A stretch of DNA of 64,000 bases from Clitoria ternatea (taxonomy: Eukaryota > Streptophyta > Magnoliopsida > Fabales > Fabaceae), in assembly GCA_037962975.1 (NCBI GenBank), contig CM075670.1:151470501-151534500 (forward strand), read 5' to 3'. The notes beneath the pieces were generated by a model. That model ran no database searches, was not told the origin of the DNA, and was given only the letters and a program-made list of their open reading frames with translations. Every line of letters begins with the position of its first letter. Position 1 is the first letter of the stretch. Below are positions 48,735 through 60,630 of the stretch, piece by piece. Made by a program: the position numbers and the translations under genes.

Positions 48735-50559
48735 TGTAACACCCCAAATTTTATAAAAATGAATAAATGATGAAAATAAATAGTAAATAAATGTATATGA
48801 GTGGATTTGTGCCCCAAAAATATTGGAATGATTAAATTGGGATTTATTAGGGATATTTATAATTTATTGAGCTTATGTGAGATGAAATTATACTCGAATA
48901 GAATATGGGTGTCGGACCAAGTATCTCTGATTGAGATACCGTTGGTCAGGGCTACTAAGAATATTATTAGGAATCCGAATCTATATTCGGAATAATTTTT
49001 AGATAATGTATTGAGCCCGAACTGAGAGCTTGTTTGTTATAAAGCGGTGAAATTTTAATGTGAAGCCAAATATTAAAACATAATCCCACCTCCCTCCCTT
49101 ATGTTTCACGCCACTTTTTCTTCTTCTTTCTATTCTCTTCTCTTCATTCTCCTTCTCCTTTCTCATTCCTCTCCACTCTTCTCTCCAAAACCTAAGCCGT
49201 GTGGAGTCTTCTTCTCCTCCACCATTTTCGTTTTCATGAAGGCTTGAAGGAGAAGCTTGTGGCTGGAAATTTCTCTCCCCTCTTCTTCATATTTTTGTGT
49301 GGCTCTCTCTCTTCCTTGGGAGCTCATAGCTAACTCTTGGTTGAGGTAAGTTCCTCACCATTCTTTATGAGTTTATGCCCTAGATTTTGGTTCTTGGTTT
49401 TTAGGGGAGTATTTATGGCATATGGGTTGTTGGGAGAGCATTAATATGGAAAACCCTAAGGTGGGGTGGCTTAAATGTGAGCCTTTGTAAGCATTTAATA
49501 AAGCACTTAAGATTAATGTTGGAAGGTGATGAGAAATAAATGAGTATTAATGAGTGTTGTTGGGTTTTAGTGAAACCCTAACTTTAATAAATTAGGGAAA
49601 GTGTAAAATGTGAGTAGAATGTAGGTTTAATGATGTTGGAGAATGATATTAATAATGAAAAATGGCCAATGGTGGTGACTAATGAACATGGGTAAATGTT
49701 GTTGGGTTTTGATGAAAACCCTAGCCTTAAGAAATTGGGAAAACGTATAAATATAGTGACTTGTTGGGTTGAATGGAATGTTAATAGGTGATATTTAATA
49801 ATGAGTGTTGTTATGAATGTGGTATGTGAGGGATTGGTATGGTAAGATTGTGACTTGATGAGGTTCTAGACCATTGTGATGTGCCATTTAAATCTGATTG
49901 ATAAATTATGGTTATTGGAGGATATGAGAGCTAAGTTGAATATTGAGTAACAATGATGATGTTTGAAGGATTGAGGTGATTTGAGACTACATTATGTAAT
50001 GGGTAAGGTGATGATGTTATTGGGTTTAGTTGGCCTTTTATGATCTAAAGGATCTTGGCTTTGGGAAAGGAATTCCCGAAGCCTAACACAATTGCATAAG
50101 TTGATGTTTACCAAGTCTAGGACTTGATGTTAAGCTTTGTGATAAGCTAACAAACGTTTAGAGTTATGATGATTATTGATTATGTGTATGCATATATATT
50201 GGTATGTAGATCGTATTTTGGATGATGCGATGGAGCATTCGGAGCATTGGAACCGTTTCGGCTCTTCCCTAGAGGTAGGAGAGGAGTTAACATTCAAATT
50301 GCATGAGTAAATTCGATAGTGATTGTTGTATGTAATGAATACTCATGCATGCCTTTCCATATAGTTATTAAGATGTTTGGAATGGCAAGTTGATGATTAT
50401 TATGGATAGTGTATGAGAATATGTTTGTTAAAGATGATGAGTGTGAGTCTTGCATGATTAATAAATTGCGAATGAAGATTTATAAGTATGAATGGGAACC
50501 GGTTGTATATGCCTTTTTATGTGTATGAAATGTTGGTGATATCCAAATTTAGTTTATAA

Positions 50560-51920
50560 TGAGAATTTCCGAGTGAGAATGCTTAGAACGAGTTGTATAT
50601 GCCTCACATGTTGTATATGATGTGCTGGAAGTGAGTGAATTGGCCTGAAATATGGTTTCATATGACATCCTGTGTGAATTTACGTTTTCTATCAAAATTC
50701 TGATTTTCTCGCTTAAGCGAGGAGGGATCTCGCTCAGGCGAGGATCCCTTGTGTCAGTATTATAGCTTCTGGACAAATCTCGCCCAGGCGAGTGGGATTT
50801 CTGCTCAAGCAAGATGCATGTTATGTAATCAGGGGAGTTACTGGGCGAATCTCGCTCAAGCGGACATGGCCGCGCCTGAGCGAGCGAGAGTGTGAAGTCT
50901 GATGCTGGGACAGTACTCACTCAAGCGAGTGACTGGTATTGTTGTGCCTCGACTGAGTGAGATGAGTGAATGGTGAAGAGGCGAGATTCTGGACGAGTTC
51001 CGTCCGAGCGAGAATTTTAGAAAATAATTTCATGATGTGGTGAATTTCCGAGTGAAATTCCGAGTGAGCTATGTCCGAGACAGGACCTTCCGAGTGAGGA
51101 AGTGGATGTAATCCCGAGTGAAAGGTCTCCGAGTGTGATATTTCTAGGCAGCGGAGTTTCAAGTGGGAATTTCTGAGTTCAGTGTAACTCACTCCGAGTG
51201 GAGTGCCTCCGTGTGTGTAATTCCGAGTGGGGATTGGCACCGATGGGGACATACTATGAGTCTGTCCAGAAGTACTTTGGAATAATTCCAACCGAGTGAA
51301 AGACTTAGTGCTAGGAAGCCTAGCACGAGCGAAAAAGAAAGGAAATCGGTTTTTGGAATAATATACCGAGTGAAAGACCGAGCGAGTGATGGTCGGTCTT
51401 GGGATTAGTTTGTCGAGTGACAGACCACTCGAGAAATGAGTTGGTTTTGAAATAGTCTGCCGAGTGAAGATCGATCAGGTGTCGAGTCAGCTTTGATTGA
51501 TTTTGCCGAGTGGAAAACCGAGCAAGATGAGTCGGTTTTGATTGAAATTGTCGAGTAAAAACCCGAGTGTTCGGAAGCCCGCCGAGTGAGCGAGTGCGGA
51601 AAGAAGGACGACCTCTAGTTGAATTCCGCTTAAGCGAGTGGATACCTCGCTCAAGCGAGTGGATACCTCGCTCAAGCGAGCGAGTGTGGAGATGGCTACT
51701 AGAGTAATTCCGCCTGAGCGAGTGGCCGGGTGTGTGGTGTCTCGCCCAAGCGAGGAACCTGGAAATAGATACTGGCGTTATTTCGCCCGAGCATGGTAGG
51801 CTCGCTCAAGCGAGACTGAGGTCTGATACTTAAAACCCTTTCGCTCAGGAAAACTTGGGGCGGTTAAATGAACTATCCTCATCTCGCTCAAGTGGAGGTG
51901 AATCTCACGTGAGCGAGATA
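50560..51920 (+). repeat. Interleaved CTCGCTCAAGCGAG and CCGAGTG arrays
   Basis: Palindromes at about 50,708-50,935, then CCGAGTG (about 14 exact copies between 50,567 and 51,590), then palindromes again at about 51,625-51,910. TACTGG occurs at about 50,842 and 51,770. In 51,625-51,690 two units read GCTCAAGCGAGTGGATACCT, which combines both motifs. Confidence 0.85.
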
Positions 51921-52297
51921 CCCAAAAACTTGGGATTTTCGTTATTTCCCTCAATAATTGATGCCGAGCCCCATTCCCTTATATTATGGGATATTTATGG
52001 AGATATATATGTGGTAATTATTGATGATATGCCACCATGGGGAAATGAAAATAAATTGATGAATCCAAAATAAATTATTTATGATGTTTTCACCACTAAG
52101 AGTGGGATAAGAGGGAATGATGATGAGAATTTAATAAAGAGGCTACAAGATACATTTTAAGACAATGATGATAAATAATGAGAGGAAAGCCCACTAAAGG
52201 AATGTGTGATAACATTGATGAATATTACCTAATGATGCAAACATAATGTGGTTGATACAAGTAATTGACTTGTATGTGTATGAGGCAATGATGATTG

Positions 52298-52334
<37 letters not shown>

Positions 52335-52610
52335 CCGAAAATGCCTTGTTATCACATGTGTGGCTTAATATTATGATGCTTGCTATGCCTTTGATATCCA
52401 TGTGTGGATTGTTATGAATGATGTTTGTGGCCGATGAGATGCCAATTATATGAATGATGTGCCTTGAAGGGCTTTATAAATGATTATGTATGATTATTGA
52501 AATGCCAAATTAAAATATACCCTAATTGAGAGGGTGAGCTATCCTTGCGAGGTTGTTGGGCACATGCATTATTGCATTGTTGCATTCATGGCATAGCATG
52601 CATTGATATG

Positions 52611-53185
52611 CACTATTGTTGAATATATCACCTTGCGGGGTACCACGAAGGGTATATCCCAGAGTGAAGAGGACGTTGTCCTATTGTTGTTGATTTATTG
52701 TTGAATATATCACCTTGCGGGGTGCCACGATTGGTATATCCCAGAGTGAAGAGGACGTTATCCTACTGTTGAATATATCACCTTGCGGGGTGCCACGAAG
52801 GTTATATCCCGGAGTGAAGAGGACGTTGTCCTATTATTGTTGAATATATCACCTTGCGGGGTGCCACGATGGGTATATCCCGGAGTGAAGAGGATGTTGT
52901 CCTACTGTTGAATATATCACCTTGCGGGGTGCGACGAAGGGTATATCCCAGAGTGAAGAGGACATTGTCCTATTGTTGTTGATTTATTGTTGAATATATC
53001 ACCTTGCGAGGTGCCACAAAGGGTATATCCCAGAGTGAAGAGGACGTTGTCCTATTATTGTTGAATATATCACCTTGCGGGGTGCCACGAAGGGTATATC
53101 CCGGAGTGAAGAGGACGTTGTCCTATTATTGTTGAATATATCACCTTGCGGGGTGCCACGAAGGGTGTATCCCTGAGTGATGACA
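52611..53185 (+). repeat. Eight-copy tandem repeat (about 69-83 bp) in solo LTR B
   Basis: Unit from GTTGAATATATCACC through CTTGCGGGGTGCCACGA, GGTATATCCC and GAGTGAAGAGGACGTTGTCC. Copies 1 and 5 carry a longer spacer with TTGTTGATTTA, hinting at block duplication. Copy 8 is degenerate. Confidence 0.95.
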
Positions 53186-54323
53186 GTGTTGTGATAATCA
53201 ATGGGAAATGATTGGTATGGTGGATATGATCACCTGATGGTAAGAAATGGATCCATTTCATGTGCATTAAACAGTTGACAAACGCATTAGGCTTAAGACC
53301 ATGGCATTTGAGATGGGATGACCACGAGAGATGATAAACCCCTTGCGAGGAGGTATTGATTAAAGGTATAATGAATTGATGAGAATAATTTGTGAATCCC
53401 TTGTTGATAAGTGGCAAAGTGATTGTGTATATGCTTGTGCTGGTTTATGATATGAATTGCGATTCATGAGGATTGTATGCCAATTGTAATAATGAGATAA
53501 TGAATGAATGATAATTTAATGATTTTAAAGCAAAGCACACATGACGTTGTATGCATATACACATGATCACAATATATATATATTATTCGTCATTTTGAAT
53601 GTATAACTCGCTCTCCCATGTGGTCTCCTTTTTTAGCATTGTGATGCAGGTTGCCATGGGATAAGTTCGGATTTTAATTAAAGCCTGGGTAAAGGTAAAT
53701 AGTGATAATGGGAGTGCCTTGGCCGGCATCATTTATGAGCTCTTATGTAATAAATAAATTGTATATGATGATATGGATGATTCAGAGATTTTGAGTATGT
53801 ATAAGATAATCCTTGAATTTGTGGATGGTGAATATATATATATGGAATGTAAGAGATAATTTGATGTGTATTAGAAGGATTGAAATTGAATGATGTTCAT
53901 TGATGATTGAGATAGTCGAGAGTATATTCCCGAATGTATATAAAATTAGTTATATCTTAGGCATTGTATGCTTATGTAATTATGTAAAATGATGATGGTT
54001 GTCTATTAGGCTTCTGATATGCCATTGCATGCTTTGATGAGCCTTTTCTCATATCGTTATATATGGGACTAGGCGTGTGCCCGGTATACATATTCTTCCG
54101 CTGTAAACTCCATTATTTTCATATACCGTTATGGGCAATTTACCTATCGATCCAGCTTTAGGTTATATAATCTCACTCTTTGGTTTTCTGTGATTTGGGT
54201 CTTGATATGATCATGGTGGTGTCTTGGAAATATTTTCAAACGTGAAAAATTTACTCGTATTTTTATTAATTATGACGATCACATCAGGATTCGAGTATAG
54301 AAAACCAGGGGTGTTATATAGCA

Positions 54324-55000
54324 TATTGAAGGGATTGAGATTTGATCACTAGATTTGACCTAAAGCAATCTATCATAATAGAGAGAAGTGGACCTTGAGT
54401 GAAACACCTTGAGAGCTTAGAGTGTAAACACAATTTCTTTTCCTTGTCTTATACTTTGTGCTAACCATTACTTTGAGTTTCCAAGTTTCTCTTTTGTAGC
54501 TTGTTGGAGCATCTTGTTGAACTTTGAGCATTTTGGAAGACTCTTGTATTGGAGAGCACCTTTTGTAATAAATTAGGAATTTTCATTTGCTTTGTATTTG
54601 TCTTTCCCTTGTATTTTGGGGATTTAAATTTGATTCTTTGTTTAGTCCTTGTATTTGGACTTTAGAGACATTGGACATTGGACTTTAAACTTTCTTTTAA
54701 TTAGTTGATTAGGAGTAATTACGCGTAGGACTTAGTTTATGTTTTTGCTTTCGACTAGTGTAAGTGCGATTTGATATCCTAGGTCTAGTTTACATTTTTG
54801 CACTATCTGCTAGTTTGCTTTAATTGCTTTCTAGTTAGCATAAGTGCGCTCTTGCATGCTAGGTTTAGTTTAGAATCTTGCACCTCGACTAGTCTTGTCT
54901 ACAAGCTTTTCTTTTATTTTCCTCATTTTTTAGCAATTAAAAGAAAAACAAATTGAGTGAAACAACTAGTATCTCATCACTAGCATACTTGCATTATAAT
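54324..55000 (+). other. Leader of CRM-like element, second part
   Basis: Resumes after solo LTR B and one TAGCA. AT-rich with several local TAGTTT/GCTAGTT words; nothing else recognised before the gag start. Confidence 0.7.
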
Positions 55001-56150
55001 ATGTCTTCATCTAGTGAGAGAGTTAGAGAGCACACCCCCCACACATGCGTAAAATCTTAGAGAAACTTAATAACATGGCTACTAGGCTAGATAACATAGA
55101 AACTGGGGATGGTAGAGATAGAACCACTAGGCATCATAGACATAGAACTAGACACCATGCGGATAGACAGCATGATGACACTAGTGAGGTTGAATATAGG
55201 CACCATAGAAGACATAGTAGAAACCATGAGGAGGATGGCTTGAGAGAGGTCAAGCTAGAGGTCCCACCCTTCCATGGCAAAAATGATGTAGAGGCCTATC
55301 TTGATTGGGAGATGAGAGTTGAGCAACTCTTCACCTCCCATGAAACTAAGAATGAGAAAAAAGTTAGGATTACCACCCTTGGCTTTCAAAATTATGCATT
55401 AGTATAGTGGACCCAAATCCTAAAAAAAGGAAAAGAGACCATCTCCCACCCATTGATGAATGGGAGGATCTAAAAGCCTTACTTAGGAAGAGGTATGTAC
55501 CCTCCTATTATAGGGGTGAACTATTGGCCAAGCTTAATAGACTCACCCAAGGGTCCAAGAATGTGGAGGATTATTATAAGGCTTTAGATATAGCTATGAT
55601 TAGGGCTAGTGTTGAGGAGGATGAAGAAATCCTCATGCATAGGTTTTTACATGGCTTTAATCATAATATTAGGAAAAGAGTGGAACTTTTACCTCATGTG
55701 GACATTGAGGAACTTCTCCATCAATGCACAAGAGTAGAAGCTCAACTCATGGATGGAGCTTCCTATTACAATAGAGAATCCAAACTTTTTAGATCTAGGT
55801 GGAAGGGTAAGGAAGACTCCATTCCTAAATAGGGTAGTTTGAGTAAGAAAGATAAGGAGCATGAAGAGGGCACTTCAACTCCTAGGATTAAGAGTGAGGT
55901 TCATAGGGATCACTCCCCTACAAAACCTTCTAGAAATAACCCTTCTAGGAATCACAACTCTTTATCCCAACCTAACTCTTCAAGAACAAGTTCAATCAAA
56001 TGTTTTAAATGTCTAGGAAGGGGTCACATTGCCTCTCAATTCCTAACAAAAAAAGTTATGATTTTAAAAGGCATTGATCACTATTCAAGCTATGAGGAAG
56101 CATCCTCTTCACACTCTAGTGATAGCTCCAATAGTGATTCCTATAAGAGT
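55001..56150 (+). pseudogene. Degenerate gag of CRM-like element
   Basis: ATG at 55,001 (MSSSSERVREHTP...) is the likely start. A base change in the C-run near 55,035 shifts it into the frame MRKILEKLNNMATRLDNIET (55,045). His/Arg-rich stretch, then the capsid core EVKLEVPPFHGKNDVEAYLD. TAG near 55,405 replaces Trp, and a length change in an A-run at about 55,423 shifts the frame into EWEDLKALLRKRYVPSYY. TAG at 55,830 follows. The zinc knuckle CFKCLGRGHIASQF (about 56,003-56,045) has Phe in place of its last Cys. Not functional. Confidence 0.87.
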
Positions 56151-58348
56151 GAACATGTTCTAGGAGATGAAGGTGAGCTATTTATGAGTAGAAGACTCTT
56201 AGGTAGTCATATAAGGGATGATGACACTACTCAACAAGAGAACATCTTTTATACAAGATGTTACATTAAAGAAAAACTTTGTTCTCTTATTGTAGATAGT
56301 GGTAGTTATGCCAATGTGGCTAGTCAAAGGCTAGTTCACAAACTTGGTTATCCTCTAATAGATCACCCAAAACCTTACAAACTTCAATGGCTTAATGAAA
56401 AGGGTAAAATGTTAGTGAACAAACATGTTCTTCTTTCTCTTGCTATAGGCACCTACCATGATCAAATATGGTGTGATGTGGTTCCTATGGAAGCCACCCA
56501 TGTGCTTTTAGGTCGCCCTTGGCAATATGATAAGAAAGTCACCCATGAGGGGTTTACTAACACCCTCATCTTTGTACATAATAACAAAAAGTTCGTCTTG
56601 CATCCCTTGTCTCCCAAACAAGTTTTAGAAGACCAACTTCAAATGCAGTTGAAGAGGGATAGGGAGGTTGGGCCTTCCACCTCCCCTCCTAAACCTCAAA
56701 AACAAAAAAAAAACAAGTCACTTAACAAGATAAGGGTAAAGGGATCCTCACCTATGAAGATCCCAAGAGGCACTCCTCTTTCTTTTCCTCTAAGCATGAT
56801 GTGAAGCAAGCCTTGCTTCTTCACAAACCTATCTACATACTCTACCCTACGTCCTCTTCCTCTACCTCTCTTAGCCCTTCTAGTATATCTAGTTCTTGCA
56901 CTTCTCTATCCTTAGTGGGCTCTTCTTCTTATATGCCCAAGGGATTGCAAAATCTTCTTCTAGAGTTTGAGGATGTCTTTCTTAAAGACCTTCCTTAAGG
57001 GCTCCCACTTCTTAGGGGTATAGAACACCAAATAGATCTTATACCTGGGGCTAGCTTGCCCAATAGACCTGCATATAGGTGTAACCCCAAGGAGAGTCTA
57101 GAAATAGAGAAACAAATTGGAGACCTACTTTCCTAAGGTTGGATTAGGGAGAGTCATAGTCCATGTGCTGTGCCAATTCTTTTAGTGCCTAAGAAAGATG
57201 GTTCGTGGAGATTATGTACCGATTGTAGAGCAATCAACAACATCACCATCAAGTATAGGCATCCTATACCTAGACTTGATGATATATTGGATGAACTTTG
57301 TGGCTCTACCATATTCTCTAAGATTGACCTTAAAAGTGGCTATCACCAAATAAGAATCAAGGAAGGTGATGAGTGGAAAACTGCTTTTAAGACCAAGCTT
57401 AGGTTATATGAGTGGTTGGTTATGCCTTTTGGTTTGACCAATGCACCTAGTACTTTTATGCGCCTCATGAATCATGTTTTGAGGGACTTCATTAGCCACT
57501 TTGTTGTTGTCTACTTTGATGATATCCTTGTTTATTCAAAGTCTATGGACTATTACCTTACCCACCTTAGACATGTTTTACTTGCCTTAAGAGCAAACCA
57601 ACTTTTTGCTAATCTTGAAAAATGCTCTTTTGGTTTAGATCACATTGTCTTTTTAGGATTTGTAATTAGCTCTAAGGGGGTTCAAGTGGACCAAGAAAAA
57701 GTCAAAGCAATTAGTGCTTGGCCAACCCCCAAAAACATTCATGATATTAGAAGCTTTCATGGCTTAGCTAGCTTCTATAGAAGGTTTGTGAGAGACTTTT
57801 CTACTTTGGCATCTCCCCTAAATGATTTGCTCAAAAAGAATGTTCCTTTTCTTTGGGGGCCAAAGCAAGAAAAGGCATTTCAAGACCTTAAGCATAGACT
57901 CACACATGCTCCCATTCTTGCTCTACCAAACTTTTCAAAAATATTTGAGCTAGAATATGATGCTTCTAATATTGGAATAGGTGCGGTTTTGCTTCAAGAG
58001 GGGCACCCTATTGCTTTCTTTTATGAAAAGCTTAATGAGGCATACCTTAATTATCCCACCTATGACAAAGAGTTCTTTGCTTTGATTAGGGCCTTACAAA
58101 CTTGGGAACACTACTTAATTCCCAAAGAGTTTGTCATCCATAGTGACCATGAGTCACTCAAATATATAAAAGGCCAACATAAGTTAAACAAAAGGAATGC
58201 CAAATGGGTTGAATATTTGGAACAATTCCCTTATGTTATCCAGCACCGTAGTGGTAAAGCTAACGTTGTAGCTGATGCCTTATTTAGAAGGCACACCCTC
58301 CTTTCTTCTTTGGGTGCCACCCTTCATGGTCTTGATGAAATAAAATAA
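56151..58348 (+). pseudogene. Degenerate protease-RT-RNase H of CRM-like element
   Basis: Protease retains LIVDSGSYANVAS (about 56,286). A frameshift near 56,800 precedes the connection (LLEFEDVFLKDLP), which ends in TAA at 56,996; a second TAA lies near 57,134. RT and RNase H are then open for 392 codons from 57,170: KKDGSWRLC, FSKIDLKSGYHQI, catalytic YFDD (about 57,512), the RNase H start (EYDASNIGIGAVL) and IQHRSGKANVVADAL. This block ends in TAA at 58,346. The RT core itself is intact, but not readable as one polyprotein. Confidence 0.9.
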
Positions 58349-59807
58349 TTGTATCCAAATGACCTTGACTTATCTAATGCCTACCACTCTTGTGGTTCCT
58401 TACTTGCATCTAGTGGATTCCATAAATTAGATGGCTTTCTCTTTAAAGCCAATAAACTATACATTCCTAGGGGATCCATTAGAGACCTTTTACTTCATGA
58501 GTGCCATGAGGGAGACCTCATGGGGCACTTTGGGAGGGATAAGACTTTATCCACCCTTAGTGAACATTTCTATTGGCCCCATATGAAGCGTGCTGTGCAA
58601 ATACTTTGCTCTAGGTGCTTTGCATGTAAAAAGGCCAAATCTAAGGTATCTCCACATGGCCTTTATACTCCCTTGCCTATTCCCACTTCCCATTGGGTAG
58701 ATATTAGTATGGACTTTGTCCTTGGGTTGCCTAGGACCCAAAGGGGAATGGATTCTATCTTTGTGGTAGTTGATAGATTTAGTAAGATGGCTCACTTCAT
58801 CCCTTGCCATAAGGTTGATGATGCAAGCCATATTGCTAAACTATTCTTTAAAGAGATAGTTCACTTACATGGGATCCCTAGAACTATCGTTAGTGATAGG
58901 GATACCAAGTTCCTTAGCCACTTCTGGAGGACCCTTTGGGCCAGGCTAGGAACTAAAATTCTCTTTTCTACCACATGCCATCCATAAACAGATGGCCAAA
59001 CTGAGGTTGTTAATAGGACTCTTTCTACTCTTCTACGAGTCCTTGTTAAAAAGAATGTTAAGTCTTGGGATGAGTGTCTACCACATGTAGAGTTTGCTTA
59101 TAATAGGGTAGTTCACTCCACCATCAAGCATAGTCCTTTTGAAACTATGTATGGTTTTAATCCCCTCACTCCTTTGGATGTTTTGCCTTTAGAGGTTTCA
59201 GATGACATCCTTCATATAGATGGTAAGGCAAAAGCATCTTTTGTTAGAAAACTTCATGAGGAGGTTAAACATCATATACAAAAGAAAAAATAACCACTAT
59301 GCTAGATGTGTGAATAAAAAGAAAAAAAAGGTTATCTTAGATGTTGGGGATTGGGTTTGGCTTCACCTAAGGAAGGAACGCTTTCCTAAACTTAGGAAAT
59401 CCAAACTTAACCCTAGAGGTGATGGTCCTTTTCAGGTCACTAGGAGAATTAATAATAATGCTTATGTACTTGACCTCCCTGGTGAGTATGGGGTCAGTGC
59501 TACCTTTAATATCTCTAATCTTACCCCTTGTTTTGCAGATGATCTGGATGAGGTTGCCTCAGATTTGAGCACAAATCCTTTTCAGGAGGGGGAGCATGAC
59601 ATGGCCATCACCCAGGAAGAAGCCATGGACCCTACACAGTCTTTGGAGGTTTCCTTGGATGCTTTCAAGGGCCTTATGACTAGATCAAGGGCCAAGAGAG
59701 CCAAGGAAGGTCTCCAAAAGCATTTAGCTTCTTCCATACATTCCTTGAGTGGGCCCAAGCCCAAGGAGGAGCTATTAAAGACCCTTACCCTTCCTCTTGC
59801 ACTATAG
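58349..59807 (+). pseudogene. Degenerate integrase of CRM-like element, tail in the 3' LTR
   Basis: Zinc-binding HECHEGDLMGH...CSRCFACK (about 58,497-58,635). All three catalytic acidic residues are visible: MDFVLGL, VSDRDTKF, and TDGQTEVVN after a TAA at 58,985 that replaces Gln. A frameshift in an A-run near 59,290 moves into the frame with the GPF segment (PRGDGPFQVTRRIN) and LDLPGEYGVSATFN. That frame runs through the polypurine tract into the LTR (LTR starts at 59,597, about 70 codons before the stop at 59,807). The basic tail TRSRAKRAKEGL is encoded by the LTR. Confidence 0.9.
59584..59594 (+). other. Polypurine tract of CRM-like element
   Basis: AGGAGGGGGAG, 2 nt before the 3' LTR and inside the integrase frame. 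Confidence 0.88.
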
Positions 59808-60539
59808 AAGGGTAATGGGCTTAGTGTGGATGTTTGGGCCTCCTTTGGGCCTCTTCATTGGGCCTCATATATCTTGTACATATTTTCTATTCCTTTATAT
59901 TCTAGGTATATTATGACTATATTTTAGGAATTAGTTTGGGCTTTGCATAGCCATTAAGTTTGGGCCACTTTTGGGCCTTGTACCTTGTTCTATTTTGCAT
60001 TTGGGCTTGTATTGGGCCAATTTGAGTAGGATTTAGGATTGGGCCTTAGGAATTAATCCAAGGCCCATGATTAGCTAGTCTTGGCTGAAATAATGAGAGG
60101 GCTATATAAGCTCATCTCCTTTGTATTTCTATCATAACTTGAATGATTTGAGATTTTAGAGTGAGAAACTCTCCCTTCTCTCTAGAAAAGTAGAAGCTTT
60201 AGGCTCCTTTCCTAGTGTCTTATCCTTTGGACCTTCTCCCAAAGGTGGTGACATTCAACACCTTATCTCTCTAAGTCCTAGAGAGTGGCGGAATCCAAAG
60301 CCATTCCTTTCCTCTCCATCTCCTCCATTTTTAGACCAAATGCTCCTTAGATCTAAGCCTTTTCCTCCTTTAGCTTCCTCTATACTCTAGCTTCCCTTGC
60401 AAGACTCCATTAGCTTCCTTCACAAGACAACAAAACCGTGAGCTACATCTCCAAATCTTGAAGGATTGTCAGATCTAAGAGGTTCAAGAAGAGAAGATCC
60501 ATCAACAACAAGCTAGGAATTAAAGAAATTCCTACAACA
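59597..60539 (+). repeat. 3' LTR of CRM-like element
   Basis: 943 bp, matches 46,435-47,365 with a few percent differences by eye. Followed by TCTAA. Confidence 0.95.
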
Positions 60540-60630
60540 TCTAATAAAGCTAAATCACGTAATTGCCCTAGAGGGGCTTACAAGTAAATAAATAAAAGTT
60601 ACATAACTAAACAAATAACAGAAAATCAAG

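Larger units (their letters stand above)
48735..54318 (+). mobile_element. Solo LTR B, same Tekay-like family as solo LTR A, TSD TAGCA
   Basis: 5,584 bp, TGTAACACCCC...GGGGTGTTATA (terminal CA changed to TA), with TAGCA at 48,730-48,734 and 54,319-54,323. Its first 300 bp closely resemble solo LTR A (GGGTGTCGGACCAAGTATCTC). Contains palindrome and CCGAGTG arrays (50,560-51,920), a TA tract (52,299-52,331) and an eight-copy tandem repeat. Confidence 0.94.
46435..60539 (+). mobile_element. CRM-like Ty3/gypsy chromovirus, TSD TCTAA, split by solo LTR B
   Basis: LTRs at 46,435-47,365 and 59,597-60,539 (TGACATGGCC...CCTACAACA), target duplication TCTAA at 46,430-46,434 and 60,540-60,544. gag-pol runs on the plus strand from 55,001 and its last part extends into the 3' LTR, as in CRM elements. 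Removing solo LTR B gives an element of about 8.5 kb. All frames are broken. Assignment to CRM rests on LTR length, the integrase tail and overlap with the LTR; Reina-like is the alternative. Confidence 0.88.
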
